The notes beneath the pieces are model-generated. The model saw only the letters and a program-made list of their open reading frames with translations, was not told the origin of the DNA and made no database searches. DNA of 64,000 bases from the NCBI RefSeq assembly GCF_965638725.1, contig NC_134949.1, forward strand, positions 14,754,951 to 14,818,950. The letters are read 5' to 3'. The position numbers and the translations under genes were made by a program. This document shows positions 1 through 12,335 of the stretch, piece by piece. This stretch comes from Aptenodytes patagonicus (lineage: Eukaryota > Chordata > Aves > Sphenisciformes > Spheniscidae). Every line of letters begins with the position of its first letter. The first letter of the stretch is position 1.

Positions 1-2257
1 CTGTGCATTTGGTGTGCATCACAGATACTGTATGGCTCTAACACACTAGTATATGGTGTAGCAGTTGAATTTAAAGCAAGGCTAGGAACAGGACAAAACA
101 GATACTTTTGTTGAAATTGTCTTTTGAAATAATGTCCAATGCTGGCTTTACTTTGGGGGCCTAAATTATTTAGCCATATGCAAGGAGACTTAAAAACTTG
201 AAAGGAGTTTCCCTTTCATAAAGAAACATAAAACAGAGTAGGAGGTCTCCACAGCATACAAGTGGTTTGAAGAGAAAAGAAAACATACGTAGCAGAAAAG
301 AAATGATGGCTGTGTTGTCTACCACAGCAAAACCACTGTTTCCCGAGGCAACTGAACAGATTGGGCCATTGCATCTGGAAATGCCGACTCAGTATGGCAA
401 ATGGCCAGCTACTGACTGTGCATCCTGACTTAACAGTAGCCAGTTTCTTCAGCAAACACAGAAAGAGTACCAGTTCTGCACTTACTAAGTGTCTATGAAA
501 GCAAACTTCTGACAACCTCATTTAGCAAGACATCCCAAGGCAGCCCCGCTAAGAAGTGTATTAAACACTGTATCATCTAAGTAGAACAGAAGTTTATTAA
601 TAACCTTGTGGTTAAGACTTAACTGAAAGCTACAAAAACAATTCTGAACCTAGAGTCACAATAAAATTTAAGCCATTTCTGTTTTCAAAGTGGCAATACA
701 AATCCATGCGATGTTACAAACTGACTTTCCAAAAGGTTTTTTGAAACAAGGGAACCAATCCAATCAGACCACATATCTTGCGCATAAAATTTGTTTCCAT
801 TGCAGTAATTCCACATTCACACAACAAAGTATAACGCAGCTTTTATACAACGCTGGAGGAAACAGCAGCAGCAGAACAGGATGTGAACAGAAGTTAGCTG
901 TCAAAGCCTGACAACCGCTACACCAGTATTTCATCCTACATTATTTTTACCCACCTGAAAGGGGAAAAAAACCCATTCATCATAACTAAAAAAAACCCTC
1001 CAGGGTCAGGGATGTATTATTATTTCTTTCTATAGAAACCAGAAAGAAGACGACCTTGCCCCTTGAATCATTTACCATAGCAACATCTTTACCCCATCAC
1101 ATATATATCCATCCATCCACCATACCCTGCTTCCCAGTTCTAAAGACCGGCCAACTAGGAGGAAAGAGGGATAAGGAATAACAGGACATATGTCTCCCTG
1201 TCAGAACAAAGTAGGTAGACTGGATCCCCAAGCAACAAAAATAAAGACAAGAGTCTATTGGTGTCTTAATGAGTCACCAGTAGTCTCACTGAACAAAATA
1301 CAGTAAAAGTTAGTGAGAGAAGCATGTAATCCTACAAAGAGAAAAAATAAAATAGGGAGGAGTCCAAAGCCACATTATCCCAGGAAAGAGTAGTTAAAGT
1401 GGGAACACTATAGAGATGGAAGAACATTCCTACATGGTTCAGTGAAGACGGGTATTGTGAGAATGAGAAAAGATGAACTGGACAGTGACAAGAACATGAA
1501 TGGTTAGCAGAAGACAGATTTAAAAAACAAAAACAAAACCGGTATCAGCATTGCTGGCAATCAGACACGGCTGGGAACGGGAAATAATCTGATGGTACCG
1601 AGCAGGAGGCAGAGAGCAGGATGGGTATATCAGGCTGTTAGCAGGGTAAGAAAAAGGACTGCCTATAGACGTGACAATGCCGCCAGAAAGAAACCAGGAC
1701 AGATAGCACAAGGAGAGAAAGAAGACCGTGAAGATGAGAGAATTGGAGGGTGATTCAAAAGGGACACGAGGGCTGTAAAGACCAAGTCTGTGCAGATCCC
1801 CGACAAACAGGGGTTTCTCAGAGCCGAGGGCCGCATCGATCCCCCAGGGCGAGGCCGGAGTGCCCGGCGCGAGTTTCCACAGAGGAAGGCCGGCCCGTGT
1901 GGCACGGGGAGGCCCCGCCCGAAGGAGGCTGAGTCCGGGGCCAGGGCTGGGGACAGTCACCGGGGAGACGTTGCGACACCCCCCGTGGAAGGCTCGGCCC
2001 CGGCGCGGTGCGGGCGGGGGGTGTGCTCTGCCAGGGCAGCTGCCGTCTGTCCCGCCGGCGGCGGTGGGAGCGCGGGAGCCCCCCCATGAAAGCAAGCAGT
2101 GGGGCCGGGGCAGCGCGGGGGCAGCGGGGCCGGGCCGCGGGACTGCCCTGACAGACGTTACGGGGCGGCGGTGAGGAAAGCGTGAGGGAAGGAGAGACAA
2201 CGAAACTGTCCTGGGTGGGAGGCTCCGTCCCGGCGGGTCGGGGGTCCCGTTACTCAC
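1..2257 (-). other. SRPK2: SRPK2 intron 2 (part)
   Basis: This is intronic sequence downstream of SRPK2 coding exon 2. The donor GTGAGT lies immediately beyond that exon at 2257-2252, read on the minus strand. I found no further SRPK2 exon in it, so the kinase-domain exons must lie left of the window. The GC-rich part from about 1780 continues the promoter CpG island into the intron. A long minus-strand open frame at 1520-2257 runs straight through the donor site and is not credible coding sequence. Confidence 0.7.
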
Positions 2258-2450
2258 TTTTTGTGAGGCGGCGGGTGCTTGTCCCTCCTGCCGGCCGCCG
2301 CGGACTGCTTGGGCCGCCGCCTGCGGGCCTGCAGGGCCAGCACTGCCGGGGAGAAGAGAACAGCCGAGAGCCGGCGTGAGCGGCGGCCGCGCAGCCCCCC
2401 CGCTCCCGCCCCGCCGCCCGGCACAACACGGTACCTTTCCGCGAGTTCAT
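2258..2450 (-). CDS. SRPK2: SRSF protein kinase 2, first two coding exons (5' partial gene)
   Basis: SRPK2 phosphorylates serine/arginine-rich splicing factors, in cytoplasm and nucleus. Only its N-terminus is here. Coding exon 1 is 2450 down to 2435: ATG plus four codons and one base, reading MNSRK, then donor GTACCG. Exon 2 is 2342 down to 2258, after acceptor CCCCGGCAG, and ends at donor GTGAGT. The joined frame starts MNSRKVLALQARRRRPKQ and ends in a basic, proline-rich stretch. It closely resembles the alternative SRPK2 N-terminus (MSSRKVLAIQARKRRPK, from memory) and also the SRPK1 start. Exon 2 ends with two bases of a codon, so the frame continues into an exon outside the window. The 92 bp intron between the exons is unusually small. 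The kinase domain and spacer are not present. The other known SRPK2 start (MSVNSEKS...) was not found here. SRPK1 is the main alternative, but the PUS7-RINT1 neighbourhood favours SRPK2. Confidence 0.82.
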
Positions 2451-2760
2451 CGCCCCGCGCCGCACGCTCCTCGGCGGGCGCGCCGCTCCCCGGCTCCCCC
2501 GGCCCCGGCCCCAGCCCCGGCCCCGGCCCCGCCGCCCCCCAGTCGCGACCGCGCGCCGGGCACCGGCCGGCGGCAGCGGCACCCCCCTCCCCGCGCCGCC
2601 ACCAACACCACCACCAACTGCGCAGGCGCGGCCCTGCCGGCGGGGCCGCGGCCGGAAAGGCGGGGGCGGGGCGGCGGCAGGTGGCGGCGCGGGCCCGGCG
2701 GGGACGCACCTGAGGCGCGGAGCGGCCGCTCGGCGCCCGGCCCGGCCCCGCCCCTCAGCG
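2451..2760 (-). promoter_or_regulatory. SRPK2: SRPK2 CpG-island promoter and 5' UTR
   Basis: This is very GC-rich, CpG-dense sequence just upstream of the SRPK2 ATG; the whole island spans about 1780-2760. An NRF1-like site, TGCGCAGGCGCG, lies at 2619-2630. A series of four- to five-base C runs at 2488-2530 reads as G runs on the SRPK2 sense strand. No TATA box is visible, as expected for an island promoter. The transcription start cannot be placed from sequence alone. Confidence 0.65.
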
Positions 2761-5700
2761 CCAGGTTCTACAGCTAGCAGAGGGGACAGCTTTGGCCTCT
2801 GACCAGCCGCTGCCCCTTCCGCAGGCTCGTATCTGTTACGGGGTGGCCGCCGAGGTGGGCTTTGTCAGGTCGTCGAACCAACTGGAAATTAATTTTGCCA
2901 GACACCACTTCCTTTCCCAGACGTCTTGGTTTGTGATCCACCCTGTTGCCGCGCGGTGCTGGGAGCTGTGACAAGAGGAGGAGAGAAACGGAGGGGTTGG
3001 AGGTGGCAGTCTGCCTCCTTGGCAGCAGCCGGGGCGAGATTAGCTTTAGCTTGTCCCGAGACCTGTGTGGGGTTAGATGCCAGAGCCAATTAACCTCACG
3101 ACACAAATCCAGGGAAATTAGATTTCCTTAATTCTCATTCTCACTAAGTTATTTGATTGTCGTGACGGACAACTCTTGGCAATTGTTTTTTTTCCTGCTG
3201 AGACGTCTTGTTGCCCATGATACCAGGCTCTATTCAGATTTGGCCTAGTAATGACCTGTTGAAAACTGCCACTTCTTATTTGTGCTGTGCATAGCATGGC
3301 TTAATGTTTGACAGTGTTATGACTGAAATTTTGAGTCATCTATAACTTATGCCTGGTGCAGAAGATGATCTGGGTCATATCAAGAACTCCAGTATGAGTG
3401 TGAGGCTTGTCTGGCGTATCTTAATGTGGGACTGGAGTTCAAAGTCTCAGTAACAGAAAGGTGACAGGGAATAGTCATTAAATTTTGAGGCAGAACTGCC
3501 TCCCTAAATGGCAAGACAAAGAATCCATGAAGTTGAAGATCTAAAAGCAGCTGCAGTCAAGGTGTTACGAGAGTGAAGGAAACTAGCAGCAATCACTGGT
3601 CTTAAGTAATTGGATCATTGAGATTTCAACTAGGCAGAAAATTGAATCCCTAATTATGGTTAGTTCAGCTTAGGAGTGGGACAGGAACAGAGAGATAAAG
3701 CTAGACAACTCAAAGAGAAGGTACCACAATGTATAATACCTTTTTGTCTGACTAGAGACTGGTGAACAGAAAACAATAGGACCATGAAGTTCTTAAACTA
3801 CAGCTCTCATGAGGCACCACAGCTGCATTTCTAAACCAAAACATTTTCTGTGTCCCATCCTCCATCATAAAAGAACACAGGAAAAAACCATTTCTAGTAC
3901 AAACTACTACTCCAGTAATGTGCAATGTTGGTATGTTATATGTTTCCCTTGTTGCGTTTAGTCTTTTAGTGATAGTTCAGTGTGATAGGTCAGGCAACAG
4001 AATACTGTACTGAAATTTTGAAGGCTTTCTGCTGAGAAAGTTTAGATCCATGAAAATTAATAATAGTTGAATGTTAAAAAGCCGATTACATATTAACCCT
4101 TTGTTTCCAGGCTAATTTTAACTTCATTGGTTAAATTGTGCTCCTGCATGAATACTTGTGCCTGTACAGAGAATGGTGGAGACAAGCAGCTGATGATGGA
4201 GAAAATGGTGAGACTGCTTTTTTCTTTGTCGGGGCAGTGCTGGCGTAAAGTTACCTTGTAGCTATGGCTATAGGGCAGCAACCATATCAGGGTCCCAGTC
4301 ATCTTTTCAGCTACTTATGTGCAATTCTGTTTACTTCAACAGGAGGTTTATCTGTAGAACTGATTGGACAGTTGTGTCTTAGATAAGTACAGTGAGCTTT
4401 GCTTACATCAACAGGATTATAAGTTTGCCAAATCTGGAGTCAGGAAGGAATTTCCCTCATGAGCATAATGTCAGCAACATAATCGGGGTGAGGGAACAAT
4501 CTGCTAGCACACAGAGAAGGAATTATGTTAGGACCAGGTGGGTGTATACTACACAGTCAATTTCTTTCAATTCTAATGGACACATATTTTGGGACTGTAT
4601 TCTTCCTGTTTTTTGTTGTTTTCTTCCCCGCCTCCCCCTACCCCTGAAGAGCCACTCAGAGGATGCTCATGCAGAAGTGCAAAAAAATCAGAGACTCTAT
4701 ATGTTTGTATGGAGGATTACCATGTGCAATTAACTAATTGGAGAGTAAATTAAGGTCCATAGAGGCTAGACATATTTCAGAAAAGAAAAAAAAACAAACA
4801 AACACCTTATTTCTCAGACTCTTCAGAGTGTAACTCCCTTCCTGAGAACACAAACAGGAAGTAAAAATTCAAAAAATTACAGAAATAATTCAAGGTATGT
4901 GGTTATTAAGAATGGATCTACCCTGGATTATGTTTATTTGAATCCACTCATTTCAGTGAAATTCTCCATCCTTATTTCAATATATGTCTTATTGTGTGTA
5001 ACTTCACTTTTTCAAAAATAAATGATGAGTCAAGAGAGAAGACAGACTAAATAGCAAAAGAAGGCATTTGTAAAATCAGTATACAACATAAATAAAGAAG
5101 GGTGGACTGGGTCAGAATGTATCTGTTTCTGGCTGTCTCTCTTTGAACGTAATATAGGAACAGGTGTCTGTTTTATTACAAGGATTACCATAGAGCTTAT
5201 TCACGCTGGGGAAGGGCACTATGAGATTTAGGTGATATGACTTACCCAGAAAGGAGGGACAATAGCAGATTTAGATTATCTTAGGTGCAAACATCAGGGG
5301 AGAAAAAGGAGAAAATATTGAATTATGGAATGATATTTTTACCTGTTTATAATGTCATTTGGACCAGTCACCTTACACCCCACAGATGCTTGGTTTGTTT
5401 CCTTTTCACCTAGCTTTGAACTATCCCACTTACACAAGAAGACATTAACTTTTCAGATGTGAATGGAATACATTTGTACAGAATAAAAAGTTACCTAGCA
5501 GCAATCCTGTAAACATGATATTGTCATCTTTCTGAGAACAATTCAAAATTCTTCCTTCAGCAGAGGGATGTTAGAAGCTTTTGCCGTGATTTCTGTACCA
5601 GTTCCTTTCAGCACTGCTTTTCCCACTGTGTGGTAGCATGCTCTCTGAACTGTACTTTCTCAGAAATCGGGATATGAGCCAACTTCATGCTGCTCTTGCA

Positions 5701-7010
5701 CAGAATGGAACAAACGAGAAATAACACATAAGGCAGAGGAAGAAAAAAAAAACGATGGGTGGTGGAAAAAGGAAAAAGAACAATGTAGTGAAAGGAAATT
5801 CCCAATTAAAGGAGAGTTCTTATTAATATGCAAGTCCAGCCTTCTCATCCTCTCGCCTTTCATGGCTGTCTCTTGTTCCTTCAGTTCCCACCCCCATTCT
5901 GCATTTCTTTAAGTATGATACACTTGTGTAAGCATACAAACAATGAGCCTGTCCTTCTCTTGTTCACTTAAAGAATTTTCTGGCTATCAACGTGCTTTTT
6001 TTTCCCCCCTCTAGTATGTAAACAAAGCAAAGAAGAGAATTCTCAGCTTGGTTTTGAGCAACACAGACAACAAACTTACAGATAGGAAGTATTAAGCAAC
6101 AGTAACTAATAAGCTGGGTTTGCTTTTAAGTCAGGAGGACTGCTGGCTCGTCACTGCTTGAGTATAACCAGTTAACATTAATAGGAGCAATGCACACATT
6201 AAACAAGAAAAGTAGGCTTGTTATCTCAGTAGTGTAACTGGAGACAAAATAGCAGGAAGCACGAGTTGGGATTTCCAGAAAAAACAGGAGGTCAGAAATT
6301 CCTGAATTTAGATTCCTGGCTCATGCACTGATTCATTGTGCTCTTCCTAAAGCAAATCACATGACTCACCTGACTCATTTTCTTCATCTGTAAAATGGTA
6401 CAGTGTGCCAGCTGCACAGTTAACATTGGTAGAGAATTCTTGTTTAACAAGTAAGTTGGGATTACTAATAAAAGAAGAAAGATATAAAAGACAAAGCAGA
6501 CCACTTTAACACCAATTTGATACGAAATTAAAGACTTACCTATGCCCAGAAATAGCTGCATCAACCCAGATACGTATTGTACACAGTGTAAAATAGGGCA
6601 TGAACTGGCATGACTTAACTCAGATCTGAAATAGGATTAAAACAGACTGTGGCAATATTTTAATGATAATATTTCTTCTAGTGTTGAAGTACCCAGATTT
6701 CCAGAATGACTCATTCTAGCTTCCCCCATTACTTCCAGCAGGCTCCCAAACACTCCTTCAGTTAAACTTCCTCCAGTTTCCTGGGTCCTTGTCTTAAATT
6801 TCTTCAATAGTCCCCTCTCCTCCTGGTTCTCAGCTCTTCACCCAGCTTGCCCTTCTCATTTCAACCTCCCTCATCTCCTTGCTCCAATCTATTGCCTTTT
6901 TTTTTCTCTATTTAAATTGGATGGTTTCTTCCTTCATGCTGATTAAAGGTCAGCAAGGGAAGAGAGGATCACTGAAAGATTAGCGACTGCTCTCAGTTTC
7001 CTGATCAAAC

Positions 7011-7090
7011 ACAACACAAGCAATTATAGGGAAAGTTCTTCAGCAGTGATAACGCAACACAAACTATAGGGAATGTTCTTCAGCAGTGAT
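7011..7090. repeat. Two-copy 40 bp tandem duplication
   Basis: Two adjacent copies with a 40-base period share the core TTCTTCAGCAGTGAT and differ at a few positions. This looks like a simple local duplication, and no function is suggested. Confidence 0.7.
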
Positions 7091-9757
7091 GCAGTGGTGG
7101 TTTGGACTCGTGCCTACTATTTCTCTCTGAATGGCAGCTATGCAGTCTGGTCATGCATGTGAGAGATTTATCTGCTAAGTGAGCGTGGAATATTTTGAGA
7201 CTTAAGTATTAAACTCTCACATGCCTCTATCCAACGTGTGCAAAATGCTGTTTTACAAAGTCTCATAATTTGGTCAAATTTGAGAAGATTTTCATAGGAA
7301 TTGCAAAGACACATCTTTGATATTAAGGCCTCTTTCTATGAAATCTCAGCTTCCTACTCGAAGGTAGGGATTGCCAACCAGTGAGATGAGAATCCATTAG
7401 AAATCAGATGCAGGGCTTACCCAGTTTCCTTTTCTCTCGGCTTGGACTACACAAACAATAGTCACAATGAAAACAACAAGGCACAAACTGTAAGCTCAAG
7501 CTTAATGTAAGAGGAAGCAATTGAATCATTTTCACTTGAAGAATAAAGCCTCTTTCTTCTCCACAACCTCCCTTGTACTTTTACTTGATACAAGATGTTT
7601 TCACAGCCTTCAGAAAAATCAGACACCAGCTGACTAGTAGGATGATGCCACGTTATGTCAGTAGTGCCCCAGATGTCCTTTCTTCACACATCCTTCAGTG
7701 TGACATTGCTACAACGCCCTCGCCAGCACCCTTCTGGGAAATTAACAGCCATTACGCTACCGCATCTCAGCAAAGACCAGTGTTCCTTTACAAACTTTCT
7801 GGTTACAATGCATTCTGAAATAAACTTCTGTTAGTGGAACAGCCAGTAAAGAAACACTGGCCAAACTGGTTTGTCTGGCTACAGTTAGAGAACTTCATCT
7901 TTAAAGTGGAGTAAGCTTGTCCTGTTTTGTAGGAAGCAACCATTTGGTAAACGATGGCTCAGTTACACAGGCAACATACATTAGCAGCTACAGTTATCAG
8001 TACACTATTGTTTACTGTTAAGGCACAGAACAGTGCCACTTTTGCTTAATTAGTCTTGACTACATACTGTGCTAGAGGGGCATTTCCAAGAAGTGTCTCA
8101 GGATTCTTTTAATATGATCAAAACAACATTCTTTAAAGAGAATGAATTATTTCATTACTTAGCAAGGGATATTTCATCCCATATGATTAAAATTTTACGA
8201 AGTTAACAGTAACAGGATCTTACAAAGTGAAATGTCAGCCGGCTTCAATAGCCATGGGCATTACCAACCTCGTTCATAACATGTGTGAACTAGCCATTCA
8301 GTTTCGTTCTATCTGGATATGTCTATACCATATCTATACCATGTAAAACAGCAAAATGAATTTTTTAAAAGTAGAAAATGTTACAGCTAATTGTTAAAAT
8401 CAGAACTGGCTTGGCTTGTTAGCCAACCAGTATTTCTTTCCAGCCTTCACAAAGAACACTCATAAGTGAACTTTGTTACTTTTGAAGAACTGAATAAAGA
8501 CTGATTATCTGCCTCTAGGCACATGAAATTCCCTGTGCTCCTACTATAAGATGTGTAACATCAAATAACAGTGAAAATATTATAAATAGTCAACTATGTT
8601 CATTCAAAGCACAGAGAATTAATCCATTGCAATTTGGCCTTGTGCATTGTTTCTTAGAAATTAATTCAGTGGGCTTGATTTTTCCGGTTTGATTTAATGA
8701 TGTTTTACACCCACTTTGCCATTCATTGTAGTACCACAAATGACTGGTAGGAAATGTTCACATGCTTTTGCCTTCAGAGCTGCAAAATATTATAATAAAC
8801 ATTAAGAATGTAAATACTGTCACCAAAGAGTATATCTTCATTGCAGTATTTACTCAAGCCAGGCCTTTAAAATCACTACAACGTAAAACTGCATTCACAC
8901 AATATGTCCATCTATTTACAGTAACTTCTAAGTATCAGGATTTTTACCCACCTTCCAGAGCACTCAGTACTTTACTAGCTGTGCTGCCCTGATACAGAGA
9001 GGGATTAAGCACAAAACTAAAGGATTATGGCTATTTCAATTCCTAGTGAGGAAGAAATCCAGTGTAGGACAATGATTTCTTCTTTATCCAGATACCTGAC
9101 TTTAACCTGTTTTGAAAATAAGGGCTTTTATTCCCTTCAAACACTAGTTAATATACGCATATAAGTCCATTTCCTAAAATCTCCTCTGTCCTAACTTCTG
9201 CATCAGTCTTAAAGTAAGAACACAATTGCAGAAAACAGCAGAAAAAGCAGAATGGCAAGAAACAATTGCAAAATGGTAACAGAATGCACATCTGATTAGT
9301 TGATGATAGGATACATCCAAATCTATTTGTTTACCAATATGCCCAGTGCTGTTTGCATTCAATGGAACAATGCACTGTACCGTTTTTGAATGCAGTGTAC
9401 CATTTCTATGGGGACAGAAGCAAGAGATGATACTGTGTGCTCAATACACTGCTAAATCCAGGGCATACACTCAGAGCATGTCTCTTATCACTGAAAATCC
9501 AGGAGAACAGAGTGTGCCTTTTATGTCTCTACCTTTGAATCATAGTTGAAATCCATGTGGAAATGTGATGTTGTCAATGGTTTTGTCCACATACCGATTT
9601 ATCTACTACTGTTCTGGTTATAGCATCTTCATCTGCCCTGTTCAAAACTTTGAACAAACCTCTCTGTCTCTTCTTTCTTTCCCCAAAATAATATAGTTCA
9701 AGATCAAGAATTCTGTTACAAACTAATGTACCGTATGAAGTAGTACTGGGAATCTAC

Positions 9758-9795
9758 CTGCAAATAAGAAAAATATGCAAAACTCTTATTTGCAG
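9758..9795. repeat. Perfect 12 bp inverted repeat (hairpin)
   Basis: CTGCAAATAAGA at 9758-9769 is matched exactly by its reverse complement at 9784-9795, across a 14-base AT-rich loop. The stem contains an octamer-like TGCAAAT. There is no gene nearby, so a role is unknown. Confidence 0.7.
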
Positions 9796-12110
9796 TGAAA
9801 TTAACAATAATCTCAATTGTAATGGAAATCTGCATTGCCAGCATGCTATTCTCCTTTCCTCTATAGCCAGCCTGGTCCTCATGTAAAAGAAGTCCATCTG
9901 TCCAGGTGGTCTTCCATTTCAGGAGTTTATGGTTGGCTATTACCCTTTAAAATCTGGAATTGCTTAGACAGCTGAAGAACCCGATGCTGTGAAGTATGTG
10001 TCCCCTGTATACCACATACAGCCTGGTAAAGATGTGGGGGCTGCAGCTTATTGGACATGAGGGCAAAGAGCAACTCAAGAAACTATACTTGATTTTATAA
10101 CTTGTGTATTCGAACTTTCTAGTTGTTCTCTGAATTATTTGCAACTACTTTTTCCTTCTTCCCAGCTCCTTTTTCAGTAGAACTTAAGATGCACATTAGG
10201 CCTGTGTCCAAGGCTTATTTGCAGCAGGTTATCCTTGCATCTTTGTTGTTTTGTTTTTGTTTTAATCTTTGCTGGATCAGGGTCCTTTTCACCAAATAAG
10301 TATCTGATTTTGCCCACAGAGAGAAGAAAAGAAAAACAAGTATCACCCTGTAACACTTTGTATTATACTAAGCCTTAAATTAATATTTTATGTGCTTACT
10401 GTGCTTTTATTTCATCTCTCTTTTCTGTTTAGAAACAGTTATATCCCATACTGCCAGTCTACAGAGCCTACAGTATTTCACATTCATGCATTCTTAGACA
10501 GAAATTGTGATGGTTAGGAGCTCTTGCTGAGGGACTGGGACTGTCAGATAAAAGGGATGTTTGCCAGTTACAGTTTCAAACAGCATTGCCATGAGAATAT
10601 ATTAATCAGTTGGAGGACCCAGATTGGAAGAAGAAACAGTTTTTCCCAGCATCTGGTCGAAGGCTATTATGATCTGCTGACCAATTGGCAATCCACGGAG
10701 TGGAGAGAGCCAGTAAGCTGTAGAACAGATACAGGAAGTTAGCGCTCTCCAGCAATTTCACTGACCACTCTGATTTTCTCATATTTCAATCGTTTGTAAG
10801 ACTCATCCAGCAGAAACAGGGAAAATATACAGTTGAACATTAAAAGGATACTGAATTAGGATGCCAAGGCTAGCTAAAAATAAATTGGATTCTTATCTTT
10901 TTGGCTGGAAAGCATACTGTGAACTAAAAGTAACAGGAGACCAAACACTGCTAGCACAAAATTATTTCTTCACTTAACGCAAGTGGGACTTGCCATGGAC
11001 ACTCCCTGGAACAGTGCTTTAATGCTAGTACCTGTATAACACTCATAGAATTCAGTAGGTATAGATAAAAAGATAGGCACTTGGTTCTTGCTAAGCCTCT
11101 AATCCCAGCTTTGAATAAGTTTAATAGTTATCAGTTAAACCATGGCTAGAGTAAATCGTTAATTACATAGGTAAATTTTCCTCAGCTGGAATTTATATTG
11201 GATCATATGTGCACATACCCACTAGAATAAGGGGCCCAAGGGGGAAAAGGAGACAGGAGAGTGATGCCACTTCTGTCCCTGACCAAAGGAAGGGTCATAC
11301 TATGCTGTCTGCTGTCCCCCACACTAATAACTGCATAGGATATACTGTGGTGATGCTGTAATTCTATCCATAACAAAGAACAGACCTTTTAGCTGGTGGC
11401 TCTGTCATCAGTTCTGTTTCTACGTGAGTCCGTCCTTTGATAAATCCATGGTCTCTGTCCATGTGGTTGTTTTTGAGGTCTGCTCCATATCTAGGTTACC
11501 ACTTCACTACCTCTGCTGCAGGAATTTCCTACAGTACGGCCCTTTTTGTCCCAATCTAAAATCTGAGACAAACTGTTCTGCCTCAAAAGCTGTCTAGTGT
11601 GAATGTGCCAGTAGATGCATTTTATTTTCTTTTTCTGGCATTGAATTACTCCCTGCTTGATCCTTTCCTCCTCAAACTTACAAAAAGTAATCATCTGTAA
11701 GAGTGTGCCATCTAGAATTATCTTCTTTGCTGTGCTCACCCCAGAGGACCACTAGAAGGTTGTGCAAGTCTCCAGCTAGCTCACAGCATGCTGGAACACA
11801 GCTGTCCCAGAGAGTCTCTTTTTTGCGTTGCTTGAATGAAATAGCTGTACAGAAATGGAGAAAGTCGTGTGAAAATGGGAACTTGAACTGCTGTATGGTC
11901 TCTCATACTCAGGAGGTAAATGGAAAATGAATAAGTAGACAGATGAAAATAGAAGTTGTATTGAATTGTGCAGGCCCCCAGAATAATATCACAGTGCACA
12001 TGCTGTAATTCATGTTCACACTGCAAAACGGGTGGGATGGATACCAAGTAAGCAAAACATGACTTTAATTTATCCCCTTAGCTATGCAGATAAGGCTAGA
12101 CTCAGAGGAC

Positions 12111-12335
12111 TTAACGAACGTTTCCTAATATGACTTTTTTGAGGAAGAAATCATCAGGTATGGAAGTATAAGCCATGTTTCCTCTCCTGTCCCATTTTTG
12201 GACATCAGTGGCCTTGTGTAACTTAACTTTTCCTCTCTCTGAGAAGAAATGGTTCAGCTTTTCATCATAGCCTAGTAATTTTACTTTTTTGCTGTCAGGA
12301 TCAAACATGCCTTCCTGAAATTTTTCAAGTGCCCA
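12111..12335 (-). CDS. Candidate terminal coding exon of an unidentified minus-strand gene
   Basis: On the minus strand a good acceptor (pyrimidine-rich, ending TTTGTCTGCAG) is followed at once by 74 open codons and a TAA at 12113-12111. The predicted peptide starts WALEKFQEGMFDP and ends FFLKKVILGNVR. It is rich in charged residues, with few Cys or Ser, unlike most chance frames in this interval. An ATTAAA lies about 40 bases past the stop and could serve as a poly(A) signal. I do not recognise the family. Upstream exons would have to lie at higher coordinates and I could not assemble them with confidence. It could be the last exon of a small uncharacterised gene between SRPK2 and PUS7, a decayed gene, or chance. 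Confidence 0.3.
   Translation of the reverse strand, partial: WALEKFQEGMFDPDSKKVKLLGYDEKLNHFFSERGKVKLHKATDVQKWDRRGNMAYTSIPDDFFLKKVILGNVR

Larger units (their letters stand above)
2761..12110. other. Intergenic interval, no gene recognised
   Basis: This is moderately AT-rich sequence upstream of SRPK2. Open frames are short, have poor amino-acid composition, and none is framed by convincing splice sites. Apart from a 40 bp tandem duplication near 7.05 kb and a short perfect inverted repeat near 9.77 kb, I see no structure. Confidence 0.5.

Noticed and set aside
1520-2257. 245-codon minus-strand open frame next to SRPK2
   Set aside because: It reads through the SRPK2 exon 2 donor and the GC-rich island; it is Pro/Arg/Gly-rich with no domain. 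It is a composition artefact.
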